Positions 1 to 10,200 of a stretch of 58,613 bases of DNA are shown here, one piece after another (the stretch's first letter is position 1; every line of letters starts with the position of its first letter). The notes under the pieces are model-generated. The model did not search any database. It worked only from the letters and a program-made list of their open reading frames with translations, and was not told the origin of the DNA. A program made the position numbers and the translations under genes. The stretch is taken from positions 1 through 58,613 of the forward strand of contig JANQJB010000014.1 in assembly GCA_028281865.1 (NCBI GenBank), read 5' to 3'. The stretch comes from Marinagarivorans sp. (GTDB lineage: Bacteria; Pseudomonadota; Gammaproteobacteria; Pseudomonadales; Cellvibrionaceae).

Positions 1-204
1 TTTAAAATGGAACACCGAAAAATTGATGTTATGAAAGCTGAAGAAGAACTAAAACAAATTGACTTAGAAAATAAACGACGACAAGAACTGATAAAACAAG
101 GACTTCTTGGTGATCCGGATATTGAAAAATTAACCGTTGTTGCGGGAGGGGAAATAAATAAAAGGCTTTTAGAGGCTGGTGTTTTAGATGAGATACAAGA
201 TTAG
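1..204 (+). pseudogene. C-terminal fragment of an unknown protein, possibly a RibD/DHFR-like remnant
   Basis: The frame is open from the first base of the window, so the beginning may lie outside; the first ATG in the window is at base 7 and the frame stops at 204. The N-terminal half is charged and helical (KAEEELKQIDLENKRR). The end reads VVAGGEINKRLLEAGVLDEI, which resembles the GG..L...Ll..G.vDEi stretch of the RibD C-terminal/dihydrofolate-reductase-like fold. In that family the chain normally continues for another 40 or more residues, but here it stops three residues later. It could be a truncated remnant or an unrelated small protein; the family guess is weak. Confidence 0.3.
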
Positions 205-369
205 GGAAAATAATACCCCGGGGAAAAAATAACGAATAGATTAGTTACTTAGAGAAGTTATTTTGTCTTGGATATTGTAGTAAATATTTGCCTGGACAGG
301 GGCTTTATTCAATGAGATAAGAGGTTATTTTAATAATGTTTACTCAAATATCACTATAAGTGGTTGAAA

Positions 370-1914
370 ATGTCTGAACTAGATTTAAATTCGCAACTCC
401 CTGAACTTACTCGAAGCGGAGCAACAAAACAGTTTTGGGAAGCGATTGCGCTAACAGCTGGTGAGAAAGCGGGCATCAAGTCTGCATCAGATAAACTAAA
501 AGAAATCCTTGAGACCTACCCACCGGAGCTAGAACAGGATATTCGCGATAAGCTAAGACTAATGGTTGACAAATTTGATGCTGGTCGTCGCGGAGAATTA
601 GTGCATAAAGCAAAGAAAGGTACAAAACGTTTGCTTAGAAAAGCTCTGGCAGGGTATGACGCTGGCCATATCGATGGTCATGCAATGGTAGAACGTGGAA
701 TACTAAATCCATACGGAGGTAAAGCTAATGTCTTAACTAATCTAGAGCCACAAAATTCTCACCAAAATCGTACTGTTAGGGGACGCCGTATTGAACAAGA
801 GTTTGTGAAAGTATTCGACTCGGAGTTGAAAAAAGGAAAAAGCCAATCTATTGCACTAAACGCAGCAAAGGAACATGTAATTGAGCTGGCCAAGAAAAGG
901 AGTAAAGCGTTTCCTCTACCTGATCCTGGAAGCGTATTTCCGAAGCGTATCAGAGAAAAATCCCCTGTTGCAGATGCTTATAACAGAGTATTGGAACGAG
1001 AAAGTAGAAACCGCAAAGATGTGAACTTAAAATCTCCAGCTGTCCGCAAAGCTCGAAAAGCAGCTAAGCGTGTATCTGATCAACGTAGAAGCAAGCCTAT
1101 TTCTATAATGCCGATACCAGATTCTCCCACAATAGCTGCTCCAATAGGAGGCTCTGATCAACCTGGCGAAAAGTCTTTTTCAAGCTCAGTCAGGGATGAA
1201 AAACAGACGGGAATTTCAACAAATACTCCAATGGAAGATATCCGATCAGTGGGTCCCGCGAATAGAGCGGGCGGAGCCTCCAAAGCGAAGTTTTTAAAGT
1301 TTAGCAAAAAAACAGTTCACCTATTCAAGTTCGGATTAAGGACATTAGGTGGAGTGCTGGAGGTAGCAGGACCTATTTTAGAGTTAACAGGCGGCTTATC
1401 TTTAGCTTTCGAAGACTCTCCTCTCAAACATTATGTTGATAAAGCGAAATCAATAAAATCAAAATTGGATAAAAAACATAACTCTTTAAAGTTATACTTA
1501 GAGCAACTCGAAGCTGAACTACCAGTGAGCTATGGTTTAGTTGTACAACAAAAAATTGACTTACCTAAATTTGTTTTAGAGATTATAGATATTCAGCAAC
1601 GTTTGCTATCAGAGCGCGCCAAGTTGATAAAAATGCTGACCAGTATAGGTAATAGTATTTATGAGGTGAACTCAAAAATTAAGTTTGCTGAAGGAATATT
1701 AGATACGGGTGTTGATTTCGGTGGTACCGGCGCTCAGGCAGTTATTATCCTGAAGGGGGGCGATAACAATACCGGTTTGTACGCAATACGTTCTAATTTG
1801 TCTGATTCATACAAAGTCCTCCAAAAAATAATAGCATTAATTAATCAATGGGATAATGACTTGGATGATTGGATAAATTTTTATATCGATATTGTTAGGG
1901 AGCAAGCTAAATAA
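370..1914 (+). CDS. Uncharacterised protein with a possible NucA-like nuclease/toxin region
   Basis: A 514-residue protein. A TTG six bases upstream is also possible, but the ATG at 370 is the more natural start. Residues roughly 90-175 are basic and contain GHIDGHAMVERG followed by NLEPQNSHQNRTVRGRRIE. This order (Gly-His, then N-L-x-P-Q-N...N...R..IE) resembles the core of DNA/RNA non-specific endonuclease (NucA-like) domains found in polymorphic toxins; the match is by eye only. Residues about 190-250 are Lys/Arg-rich. A hydrophobic stretch near residues 330-355 (TLGGVLEVAGPILELTGG) is followed by a long helical C-terminal half. No signal peptide is visible. The gene stands alone on the plus strand. 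It could be a cell-killing or contractile-system effector, but nothing nearby proves that. Confidence 0.5.
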   Translation: MSELDLNSQLPELTRSGATKQFWEAIALTAGEKAGIKSASDKLKEILETYPPELEQDIRDKLRLMVDKFDAGRRGELVHKAKKGTKRLLRKALAGYDAGHIDGHAMVERGILNPYGGKANVLTNLEPQNSHQNRTVRGRRIEQEFVKVFDSELKKGKSQSIALNAAKEHVIELAKKRSKAFPLPDPGSVFPKRIREKSPVADAYNRVLERESRNRKDVNLKSPAVRKARKAAKRVSDQRRSKPISIMPIPDSPTIAAPIGGSDQPGEKSFSSSVRDEKQTGISTNTPMEDIRSVGPANRAGGASKAKFLKFSKKTVHLFKFGLRTLGGVLEVAGPILELTGGLSLAFEDSPLKHYVDKAKSIKSKLDKKHNSLKLYLEQLEAELPVSYGLVVQQKIDLPKFVLEIIDIQQRLLSERAKLIKMLTSIGNSIYEVNSKIKFAEGILDTGVDFGGTGAQAVIILKGGDNNTGLYAIRSNLSDSYKVLQKIIALINQWDNDLDDWINFYIDIVREQAK

Positions 1915-2066
1915 AAAGAAACGAGCTATCATTTTAGGCTATATCTAATACTAAACAGTATTGGACATAGTGATTTTTATTCTCCCCCTATCGAGTTCAC
2001 AAGCTTCTACTTCGTCTTCATAGGTGTCCTTTAAAAAGACATAATCCTCTGTATCCCCCGTCATCC

Positions 2067-2400
2067 GTGACCTCCAGAGATGATCTTTACTGTCCCCCAC
2101 AGTTTACCAAAGAGCAGCAGCGCTACTTTTTCACCCTGAATGATAGGGAGCTAGTTGTTGCCAAATCCATTAGAAAGCGATTTGGATTTTATCGCAAAAG
2201 AAACCTTTCCTGGCATAAAACTTCGCCGTTTTTCGTTAAATCAAAAACAACGCGATCGGCTCAAAGAACGTGATCACTACCACCTGCTCTTTTCTCATCT
2301 TAAAAAAAATGCTCAATATTGGATAGAGCCGCGTTACAGGCGCGTTTCTTCCGCCAGAGCCTGGGGCGTTGAAAATTGGTCGTTAAAAATATTTAAATAA
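2067..2400 (+). pseudogene. Decayed transposase-like fragment (Tn3-type N-terminus suspected)
   Basis: Two short overlapping frames (2067-2273 and 2155-2400) look like pieces of one broken gene. The first reads PPQFTKEQQRYFFTLND, which resembles the N-terminal DUF4158 region of some Tn3-family transposases, where a tLnd/tLsd motif follows about 20 residues of leader. The second frame carries a basic helical stretch (NQKQRDRLKERDHYHLLF). Neither frame has a convincing ribosome site and both stop early. No terminal inverted repeats or target duplications were found around it. The identity is tentative; an unrelated small gene is possible. Confidence 0.3.
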
Positions 2401-2450
2401 GTTCTGTGAAATTTTTGGGTTTGCAGCGCCCGGTCAACCACCAGAGCTTT

Positions 2451-2483
2451 AAGGGCGATCAATTTGATCACCCTTTTTATTTG
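2451..2483 (+). terminator. Intrinsic terminator-like hairpin
   Basis: An 11-base stem (AAGGGCGATCA / TGATCACCCTT, one mismatch) with a very short loop is followed by TTTATTT on the plus strand. It would end transcription coming from the left, before the methyltransferase gene. Confidence 0.6.
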
Positions 2484-2564
2484 TAATATCCCGACCCAAA
2501 ATCGTACTTTTATACTCGTGTTATACTCTAAAAATAATTGGATAACCGAATATAATCTCAAATC

Positions 2565-3608
2565 ATGTCGTCCAGAAAAAACGTTGACAAGCTCAATCAA
2601 ATCGATCTAGTTCGCAAACCTTTTGACGAACTATTGCAAGAAAGCGTAAAAGAGGTCTTCGAAAATATTTTCCCTCCTGAAAATAGGCAATCACTCCTGG
2701 AAATCGGTGTCGGCACAGGAAAACTATTAAAATGGTTGGGCGATGACTGGAAAAATAAAATCTTATTTACCGAACCAGATCAAAAAGCTGCAGAGCAATT
2801 CTGCGAACAATTTTCTCAAACCTGCGTTGACGCCTGTGCAGAAAAATTACCATCAAATAATGATAGTCTGAATGGTATTATTTCTTTATGCGTAATGGAC
2901 ATTGTTAAAGACCAGGCTTCGGTTGCAAAGGAAGCTGCACGCTGTTTAAAACCAGGTGGAATTTTTTTACACATATTAGATATGTCGGTAAATTACAATT
3001 TCATTTTACGAGAACTAAAGGCTCACCAGCTGATCCCCTTAATGCCACCACCACTTACCGAAGCGCAGTTGTGGCAACAAGATCTGATACTGTGTGATCA
3101 AACGCAATTTGCCAATTTATGCGAATTAATGGCTCGCCAGAATCATCCAGATCACCAAATATTAGCAGAATACCTGGAAAAACTGCGTACAACGACCGAA
3201 AACACCAAAGCCTTTATGGAACATCTGGAGTCAGAGCCTAGCAAAAACTCGTTCTTTCAACGAGCATTCAGCAATACTATTCGCTGGCTAGAAAATAAAG
3301 GCATTCAATTGGATGAAATGCTAAGCTTATTTCCTGCCTCTTCCCTCGAGCTGTTTTCACAAGCACTAGAAACCCAATTTTCGGATAAGTTTGAAATTGT
3401 GCACAATGATTTAAAAACAAATGAAAGGGTTGCCTACAATCAAAAGAGCCTATATGAAAGCTTATGCTGCGGTACTAGATTCCAGCAACCAATAAATGAA
3501 GAGAATAAAAAAATAGATTTATTATTCCCTAGCAAGCTAGTACAAAACCTTCACAAATGTGAACTCCAACAAACAGCAATCCACGTTTTTTGTGCTCGTA
3601 AAAAATAA
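2565..3608 (+). CDS. Class I SAM-dependent methyltransferase
   Basis: A 347-residue cytoplasmic protein with the Rossmann methyltransferase signature. Motif I LEIGVGTGKLL is near residues 45-55, an acidic strand end LFTEPD follows, then NGIISLCVMDIV (motif IV-like) and LKPGGIFLHILD (motif V/VI) near residue 130. The layout matches the Methyltransf_11-type fold. The roughly 200 residues beyond the fold, rich in helices, are unassigned and may bind the acceptor. The substrate cannot be read from sequence. The gene stands alone: the upstream neighbour is a remnant, and the downstream operon has its own leader more than 200 bases away. Confidence 0.8.
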   Translation: MSSRKNVDKLNQIDLVRKPFDELLQESVKEVFENIFPPENRQSLLEIGVGTGKLLKWLGDDWKNKILFTEPDQKAAEQFCEQFSQTCVDACAEKLPSNNDSLNGIISLCVMDIVKDQASVAKEAARCLKPGGIFLHILDMSVNYNFILRELKAHQLIPLMPPPLTEAQLWQQDLILCDQTQFANLCELMARQNHPDHQILAEYLEKLRTTTENTKAFMEHLESEPSKNSFFQRAFSNTIRWLENKGIQLDEMLSLFPASSLELFSQALETQFSDKFEIVHNDLKTNERVAYNQKSLYESLCCGTRFQQPINEENKKIDLLFPSKLVQNLHKCELQQTAIHVFCARKK

Positions 3609-3642
3609 TCATCAGTAAATTTTTAACGTATCCATAGTTGGC

Positions 3643-3746
3643 TGATTATTCAATAATAGTTGGCTTGTACTTGTCTATAAATAGCATGCACTTCGCCATA
3701 TTAAGCAAGCAAATGTTCACTGCTATATTTTGATACTGATCACAAC
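3643..3746 (+). promoter_or_regulatory. Leader/promoter module A shared with the second DUF1592 operon
   Basis: Bases 3643-3666 (core TTATTCAATAATAGTTGG) are identical over 24 bases to 11198-11221. Further conserved blocks follow in the same order: GTAC, CTATAAAT (a -10-like TATAAAT at 3676-3682), CATG, CATATTA, and TGATACTGATCACAAC at 3731-3746, which matches 15 of 16 bases at 11296-11311. The 24-base block contains a near-palindrome (TTATTcAATAA). Module A lies 195 bases upstream of the lipoprotein start at 3941. It is the likely binding region for a common activator, most simply the hybrid regulator encoded at 7195-11172. Confidence 0.65.
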
Positions 3747-3940
3747 TCACCATATTAATTTTACTCATATCTATCTCCCCAAATGCCTCAACGACGGGGC
3801 CTCTAGCGAGTTTTATTAGTCAGTACAACTATGTTGTGACGGTGTGGTATACGCGCAAATCTCTTCCTACGATACTGGATTCAACAATTTATTGTGAAAA
3901 CAACAATAAAAATACACCTTGTCAGTCAAGGGAGGAACAC

Positions 3941-5755
3941 ATGAACCTTTTCTATAAAGCTTCTCTGTTTTCCGTCATATTCCTGGGGGCTTGTATGGGC
4001 TCCCAAGACGGAGAGCCAAACACCGCATCCCCCAGCGTTCAAAAAGTTGATTTTGGAGGCGATATCGAGCGGGGACAAAAGCTCTGGATTGAAAAAAGCT
4101 GTCATGTTTGTCATGGCACTTCGATTAAACAAGGCACCAGCCCTATCGACCCCGTCAATTTGAAAGATACCAACATTGAAAAACTGGTCGACTATATTTC
4201 CGATACGATGCCCAAAGCTTATGGACCGGAAAGCTGTATCGGGCAATGTGCTAACGACACCGCTCAATTTATGATGAGCTGGGTCAATGGCAACGCGGGT
4301 TCGAAAGATCCTCTGGAGGTTGGAGACACCTTAGCCTGTGCAGAGCAGGAAACGTTTAGACGCCCTTCTCTCATTCGCCTCAGCCCCATGGAATATGCTC
4401 TGAGCCTACGTGACTTACTCGGTTTAAAATCTCTGCCGGATATGAGCGAATTTCCAAAAGAAGAACTCGCTGATGGCTTTCTCTATGCCAAGAGTGTCGT
4501 TACCGCACAAAGTGAAGCTTACCGAAATACCGCATCAGCAGTAGCTGCCGATATTGTTGAAAATTTCGAAGCAAAAACAGGTTGTACAGATAATGATACA
4601 ACGTGTGTTAAAAACTATTATCTCGATTTAGCTGAACGTGCGTTTAGAGCGCCGCTTTCGGATGCATTGCAACAAAACCTCAATCAAATTTTTACCGATG
4701 TCAGTACCGAAAACAATGCAAAAGTCGGCACCGTTGCAATTGTTGAAATAATTTTGCAGTCACCCTTTTTCCTTTATCGCTCGGCCGAGCCAATCGGTAT
4801 GGGAGTTTCCGGCAACGCGGCTGATCAGTTTATCAATGCCAGCCGGCTTTCCTATTTAGTCAGTGGCTCAATTCCCGACGACAAATTGTGGGCGGACGCC
4901 AAAGCCGGTAATTTAGATAAAAATGCCTTAGCCCAACATGCCAACCGTTTACTGAATATCGAAAGTAACCAAACCTATTTATCAAGAGAATTTTTAGCAC
5001 GCTGGTTAAAAGTCAAGAATGTTCCTGCTGCACGTAATGATTTACCGCTCGACACACGCAAAAAGTACATCAACGATGCGCTGACCTTTATCAAATTAAC
5101 CAGTTGGGGGGCCAATAACGGTTTGGAAAAACTAATAACCAAAGCCTCGCAAGGTGATTCTACAAACGGTGTATTGGTCGATGATAACGAGCGGATTGGT
5201 ATCTTGACTCAACCTGCCTGGATGGTGAATTACGGTTTCGCCGATCGCACCCGTCCAATCGGGCGCGGAGTGTTTTTTGCCGAAAACTTATTGTGTCGAG
5301 AAGTACCGCAGTTTAACGGTGACGTAGAGTTTCCAAAGCCGCAAAAAGGTTTGAGCGTTCGCGACCGCTTGGAAATACATCGTGAAGACCCTGTCTGCGC
5401 CAGTTGCCACGCACTATTTGATCCGATGGGTGTTGCCTTTGAGAAATACGATCAATTTGGAGACACACGCGAACGAGACGAAGGCAAATTGATCGATGCC
5501 TCCGGCGACTTTATGACAGGCACAGATCCGTACTCTTTCAATGACGCGCGAGACCTTTTGAACTTTGTTGCCGACACTGAAGAGTTGCGCTATTGCGCAA
5601 TGAAAAACTGGATGGCCTACGCCTATCGCATCGAAGTACCAAAAGAATTGAGCTGTGAACAAAAAGCATTAATCAGCAGTCTCGAAGGTTCAGAAGGCAT
5701 AGAAAAAATGATTGTTGAAACAATTCTGAAAAACGACTTTTTTCGAGGCATCTAA
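3941..5755 (+). CDS. Haem-binding lipoprotein with DUF1592/DUF1588/DUF1585 domains
   Basis: The ATG at 3941 is chosen because it follows a strong GGGAGG site and gives a lipoprotein signal ending in FLGAC (Cys18). Longer in-frame starts from 3836 lack this. The mature protein (604 residues in all) has a first c-type haem motif CHVCH (Cys54, Cys57, His58), then helical regions resembling DUF1587/DUF1595 (about 140-250), DUF1592 (about 264-362), DUF1588 with a second haem motif CASCH (about 420-510) and DUF1585 at the end. This architecture is known from Planctomycetes and from proteobacteria and has no established reaction; it looks like an extracytoplasmic electron-transfer or oxidoreductase module. 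Its stop is two bases from the next start, so it is co-transcribed with the DUF1552 gene. A paralogue lies at 11489. Confidence 0.85.
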   Translation: MNLFYKASLFSVIFLGACMGSQDGEPNTASPSVQKVDFGGDIERGQKLWIEKSCHVCHGTSIKQGTSPIDPVNLKDTNIEKLVDYISDTMPKAYGPESCIGQCANDTAQFMMSWVNGNAGSKDPLEVGDTLACAEQETFRRPSLIRLSPMEYALSLRDLLGLKSLPDMSEFPKEELADGFLYAKSVVTAQSEAYRNTASAVAADIVENFEAKTGCTDNDTTCVKNYYLDLAERAFRAPLSDALQQNLNQIFTDVSTENNAKVGTVAIVEIILQSPFFLYRSAEPIGMGVSGNAADQFINASRLSYLVSGSIPDDKLWADAKAGNLDKNALAQHANRLLNIESNQTYLSREFLARWLKVKNVPAARNDLPLDTRKKYINDALTFIKLTSWGANNGLEKLITKASQGDSTNGVLVDDNERIGILTQPAWMVNYGFADRTRPIGRGVFFAENLLCREVPQFNGDVEFPKPQKGLSVRDRLEIHREDPVCASCHALFDPMGVAFEKYDQFGDTRERDEGKLIDASGDFMTGTDPYSFNDARDLLNFVADTEELRYCAMKNWMAYAYRIEVPKELSCEQKALISSLEGSEGIEKMIVETILKNDFFRGI

Positions 5756-5757
5756 TC

Positions 5758-7116
5758 ATGAAAAAGCATCAACCATTTTCCAAAGATTTACCGATTAGTC
5801 GTCGCGTTTTTAACAAGCTCTCTACCGCCGGTTTACTGACATTGGCTTTTCCCATCAACCGTGTTTATTCACAGCAGGATGGCAACAAACTCAAACGCTT
5901 TGTGCCCATTATGGTACCGGGAGGTTTTTGGCAGGAAACCTGGATGAAAGCAGGGCCAAACGGCACTGTTGCTTTTGGGGAGGCGGTAAAATCTCTCGAA
6001 CCTTTTGCCGACCAGATTGTTGCCATCAGTGGCTTTAACAATACGGTAGCGGCTAACACTCGACATCACTTTCGCGGCATGTCGACCATGTTAACTGGCG
6101 CTAAAGTTGGCGGCGACGTGAAAGCGCCGGCCAACGGTCGTTCAATGGATCAGATGATTTCGGATAAAGTGAGTAGCAACGTTCAGTTTGCCAGCATTGA
6201 AACGGGTTTTAGAACCATGGACTACGTAGATTCAAAAACCCGATTCATTTACTCCGCACCTAAAACACCCAAAGAGCCGATTAAATCTGCAGAAAATCTT
6301 TATAAAAAATTATTTTCCGGCGCTAAACCAACTCTAGCAAATAATGGAGCTGCCAAATCAGGCGACGAAGCAAAGTTCCGAGCTAAAAATTTACGTGTTC
6401 TCGACGGTATTCGCGATCAAATCAATATGATGAATAAGGAACTGGTTGGACAAGATAAACAACAACTCGATTTTCACCTGGATACGATTCGTGAAATAGA
6501 GAAACGTATCGAACTTCAAGTTAATAATTCAGTACCGGGAGCCTGTGAAAAACCGGCCATTGGTGAGAACTATGCCGCAATTGAAGAGGCCAATATTTTA
6601 ATGGACTTAACCGCCCAGTCTCTGATTTGCGGTTTAACCAACGTTGCGTCTTATCAAATTAATATGGCTTCAGCGCGCTTGGTCTATGATTTTTTGCCAG
6701 GTCAAAAAGCTTACGGCACCAAGCACCATCACGGTATAACGCACAGTGAACCAATGGGTGATGCCAACGCAAAAACCTTTTTCCCACAAGTCGATGATTT
6801 TCATTCCACTTTGGTTGCACGCATGGCCAAAGCACTCTCTGATACACCAGAAGGCAACGGTTCTATGCTCGACAACACAATCATGATGTGGATGACACCA
6901 ATAACCACTCCGAAGAATCATTCACATACTAATATGCGCTGGATGGTGATGGGCGGTAAGGGTTCAGCCCCCTGGCAGACCAATCGTTACGTGGAAGTAA
7001 AAGGTGAAAAATGTTTTAACATTCACGTATCAGTTATGCGCGCCTTTGGTTTTAATATCAACAGTTTTGGCGATGGTGGAGGAAGTACAGGCCCCTCATC
7101 AGCGTTGATAACCTAA
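5758..7116 (+). CDS. Tat-exported DUF1552 protein (paralogue 1)
   Basis: A 452-residue protein whose N-terminus carries SRRVFNKLS followed by a hydrophobic stretch, a good twin-arginine export signal. That suggests it folds, perhaps with a cofactor, before export. The rest matches the DUF1552 layout: MVPGGFWQETW early, HHFRGMSTMLTG, a His-rich KHHHGITHS segment near residue 325, and the C-terminal STGPSS ending typical of DUF1552/DUF1501-like proteins. The family's reaction is not established; it resembles the alkaline phosphatase/sulfatase superfamily only distantly. It is coupled to the DUF1592/DUF1588 lipoprotein two bases upstream, and the same pairing recurs at 11489-14510. Confidence 0.85.
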   Translation: MKKHQPFSKDLPISRRVFNKLSTAGLLTLAFPINRVYSQQDGNKLKRFVPIMVPGGFWQETWMKAGPNGTVAFGEAVKSLEPFADQIVAISGFNNTVAANTRHHFRGMSTMLTGAKVGGDVKAPANGRSMDQMISDKVSSNVQFASIETGFRTMDYVDSKTRFIYSAPKTPKEPIKSAENLYKKLFSGAKPTLANNGAAKSGDEAKFRAKNLRVLDGIRDQINMMNKELVGQDKQQLDFHLDTIREIEKRIELQVNNSVPGACEKPAIGENYAAIEEANILMDLTAQSLICGLTNVASYQINMASARLVYDFLPGQKAYGTKHHHGITHSEPMGDANAKTFFPQVDDFHSTLVARMAKALSDTPEGNGSMLDNTIMMWMTPITTPKNHSHTNMRWMVMGGKGSAPWQTNRYVEVKGEKCFNIHVSVMRAFGFNINSFGDGGGSTGPSSALIT

Positions 7117-7139
7117 ACCGCAGTTTATTGCCTTATTTC

Positions 7140-7194
7140 ATAGCAGGTCATAGTTTTATAGCAGGTTATAGTTTCATAGCGGGTCATAGATCCG
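7140..7194 (+). repeat. Three tandem 18-base repeats
   Basis: The unit TAGCAGGTCATAGTTTTA occurs three times with small changes (TAGCAGGTTATAGTTTCA, TAGCGGGTCATAGATCC). The last copy forms the left half of the terminator at 7176-7203. Confidence 0.75.
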
Positions 7195-7203
7195 CTATTT
7201 TTC
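7176..7203 (+). terminator. Intrinsic terminator of the first DUF1592/DUF1552 operon
   Basis: A 7-base stem ATAGCGG / CCGCTAT with a 9-base loop is followed by a T-rich tail. It overlaps the stop codon of the convergent regulator gene (7195-7197). Confidence 0.65.
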
Positions 7204-10200
7204 TTCCCACACTTTGGACGGCGATACGCCAAATTTTTTCTTAAATACTCGGGAAAAATAACTGTAATTATCAAAGCCCACCTGACTGGCCACTTCGGTA
7301 ATATTAGGCTTTTCAGCCGAGGCTTTGATCAGTTGCATAGACTTTTCCAGTCTAACGTAACGAATTAAATCCCGCGGCCCCATATTGGTTAAAGCTTTGG
7401 TTTTAAGATAAGAATTTTGGTAACTCATATGCATCGCTTCGGCAAAGTCATTAACACCAAACTCGATATCATCGATATGTTCATGAATAACCTTTAGCGC
7501 TCGCTGAAGGAAGTCTTTGTCTGTTTTTGTTGGAGAGTCTTCAATGGCCTTATCCTGATCATCATAATCAAAGCTTTCTCGCCATTTCTTTCGCGCTAAA
7601 ATAAGATTTTCGATACGTTGGCGCAAAATGGCAATTTGAAAAGGCTTAGCAATGTAATCGTCTGCACCGATGGACAAGCCCTGTAATTCTGCATATTCAG
7701 AGCCCTTAGCTGTTAAAATAATAATTGGAATATGACTGATAAGCTCATTGCTTTTTAATCGTTTACACATTTGCAGACCATCGAGAATCGGCATCATTAG
7801 ATCCGTTACAATCAAGTCAGGCATTAATCTCTCCGCTAGCATTAATCCGTCGAAACCATTTTCTGCCACAGACACGTTGAATTGGCCATTTAACTCATGC
7901 TGAATAAATTCAGCTATTTCTATATCGTCTTCGACAATTAATATCTTGGCTTTCAAGGGGTCGTCTTCCAGCTCAGAAGAACTTCTCTTATTAACCCCCT
8001 CGTAGGTCTCTATCGAATCTGCGCCCAATTCCGTCAACGCTAAAGGCATCGACACGGTAAAGCGAGAACCCTCATTAGTCCGTAAATTTAATGGGCTATC
8101 AACGGTAATTTCACCCTTGCAGAGTTCAACTAACTCTTTACACAAAGCTAAACCAATACCACTACCCTTTACTTTGTCCTTCGTTTCGCCAATCCGATAA
8201 AACTGCTGAAAAATATGTTCAATTTCTTCCTTGTTAACCCCCGGCCCTGTATCTTCTACAATTAAATTCAGAATTTGTTCTGAGCTTTTATCATTTTCCA
8301 ACAATTTCAAAATAACGTTAATTTGTCCACCATCAGGAGTATATTTAATTGCATTCAAAACCAGGTTACTTAGGATCTTGCTATAAATATCACGGTCAAA
8401 TTTAACCAAAGCATTTTGACAGGACGGTCTGAAATGCAGATTAAGTTTTTTCGAATCTGCCAGTAATTCAAAAGGTTCTAATTGCTCCCGAGTCATTTGC
8501 ACAATATCGCCATCGTGCAACTTCAGCCGCATCACCTTAGCCTCTATTTTGCGATGGTCAAGTAGTTGCTCCACCAAATTGAGCAGGCGTTCAGCATTGC
8601 GTTTAATCGTTTTAACCAAACGCCCCTGCTCTTCAGTCATTTCAGACTCAATCAATTTATCAGTGGGAGATAAAATCAATGTTAAGGGTGTTATTAATTC
8701 GTGCGAGATATTGGTATAAAAATTTGAACGGATATTGGCAATATTGAGCGCGTGTTTAATTCTCTGACGAAACACAATGTAGATAAAGGTAACTATAAGC
8801 AACAACACCAGCAACGCTGACAATTGAAACCAGGTTTGTTTCCATAGTACAGGAATGACTTTAAATTCAATCGTCGCAGGGCTGGCGTCAATATTAAAAT
8901 CAACGTCTCTAGAGCGGACCGACAAACGATAGCTTGCAGGTTTCAAATTTTCAAAGATATGACTTTTTTGATAAGCAAAAGCCGACCATTCAGTATTATT
9001 TAAGCGATATGAAAATTGCAGATTTTTTTCACCACTCATTTCCCAATTATCAACAGCATTCCAGTGGACAATATTGTAATCACCCTCCCGAATATGACGG
9101 TTAAATGCCAGTATTTGCGTTTCTGGAGCGGTGCTGTCAAAAGTATATTGGTGCGTATAAATAAACCCAACATCACTTGTGAGGCCTTTAGGCAAAGGTA
9201 CTAGTTTTGACGCAGCTTGTGCCAGATTTTGATGGTCGATATTAATCCAAAGGTCACCAGCAAGATCCTGCCCTAAATCTCCACCCACCAGATTAAATAT
9301 AGAAATATCAGGAAACGAAATACTCCAGGCCTTACCATCGTAACGATAAATATTGTCATCGGCGACGGCCATAATCGTATTGTCTTTTAGCTGCACAAAA
9401 TCAAAAATCGCACGACTATGCAAGCCGTAATTTTCACCATGATGCAGCCAGGTCTTACCATCATAAAAATAAACATTTTTAAAGCGTGTAGCCAACCAAA
9501 GGTTATTTTTATTGTCCACAAGAATATGAGTTATTTTAGAGTTTACGGCCAAGTCCATAAAGTTTTCGTACCTTTGGATTTTGGTCGAGCCAAGATCATT
9601 CAACCGATGTTTATAAAATATTGGGCCACTAGAGAGCCAAACATTTTTATTCTTATCTGTAGCAATCGCGGTTATACGGCTTGGGGCAAGTGGTGGAGGA
9701 ATACGTATGATTTTTTCTGGATTCGATAAAGCTTCCGGCAAATAGTGAACGAGTCCTCCTTTAAAAGCCAGATGAGCGCCAAATAACGCCGAACCATCAT
9801 CATTTAGAACAAAATTATGATTGTCAATGTTAACGCCTAAGTCAGGAAAAGTACGGCGAACCCAAAGTGCATCAGTTCCGGAGTTATGCTCGCTGTCAGA
9901 AGCCGTATTATTGAAAGTTCGCTCGATAAGCTCATCCACATCGGCATAAGAAATTGCTGCAACGCCTTCGTGGCTACCCGCGATCCAAATTCTTTTATCT
10001 CCGCGTGATTGAACTGTCACAGCCTTATCAATCAATTGATCGTCGGAATCAAAGCGAACCCATTGACTGGTATTTTTGTTTTGTAAAACGACTTTGTTTT
10101 CCTGACTGATAAACCAGAACATATTGTCAGGATATTCCAACTGAAACTTTAACCCCCTGTAACCCCGTCCCCAGGGACGGTGCTCGTTGGCTATCTTCCA

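Noticed and set aside
2334-2600. An 88-residue minus-strand frame
   Set aside because: It overlaps the terminator and the start of the methyltransferase and has no family similarity.
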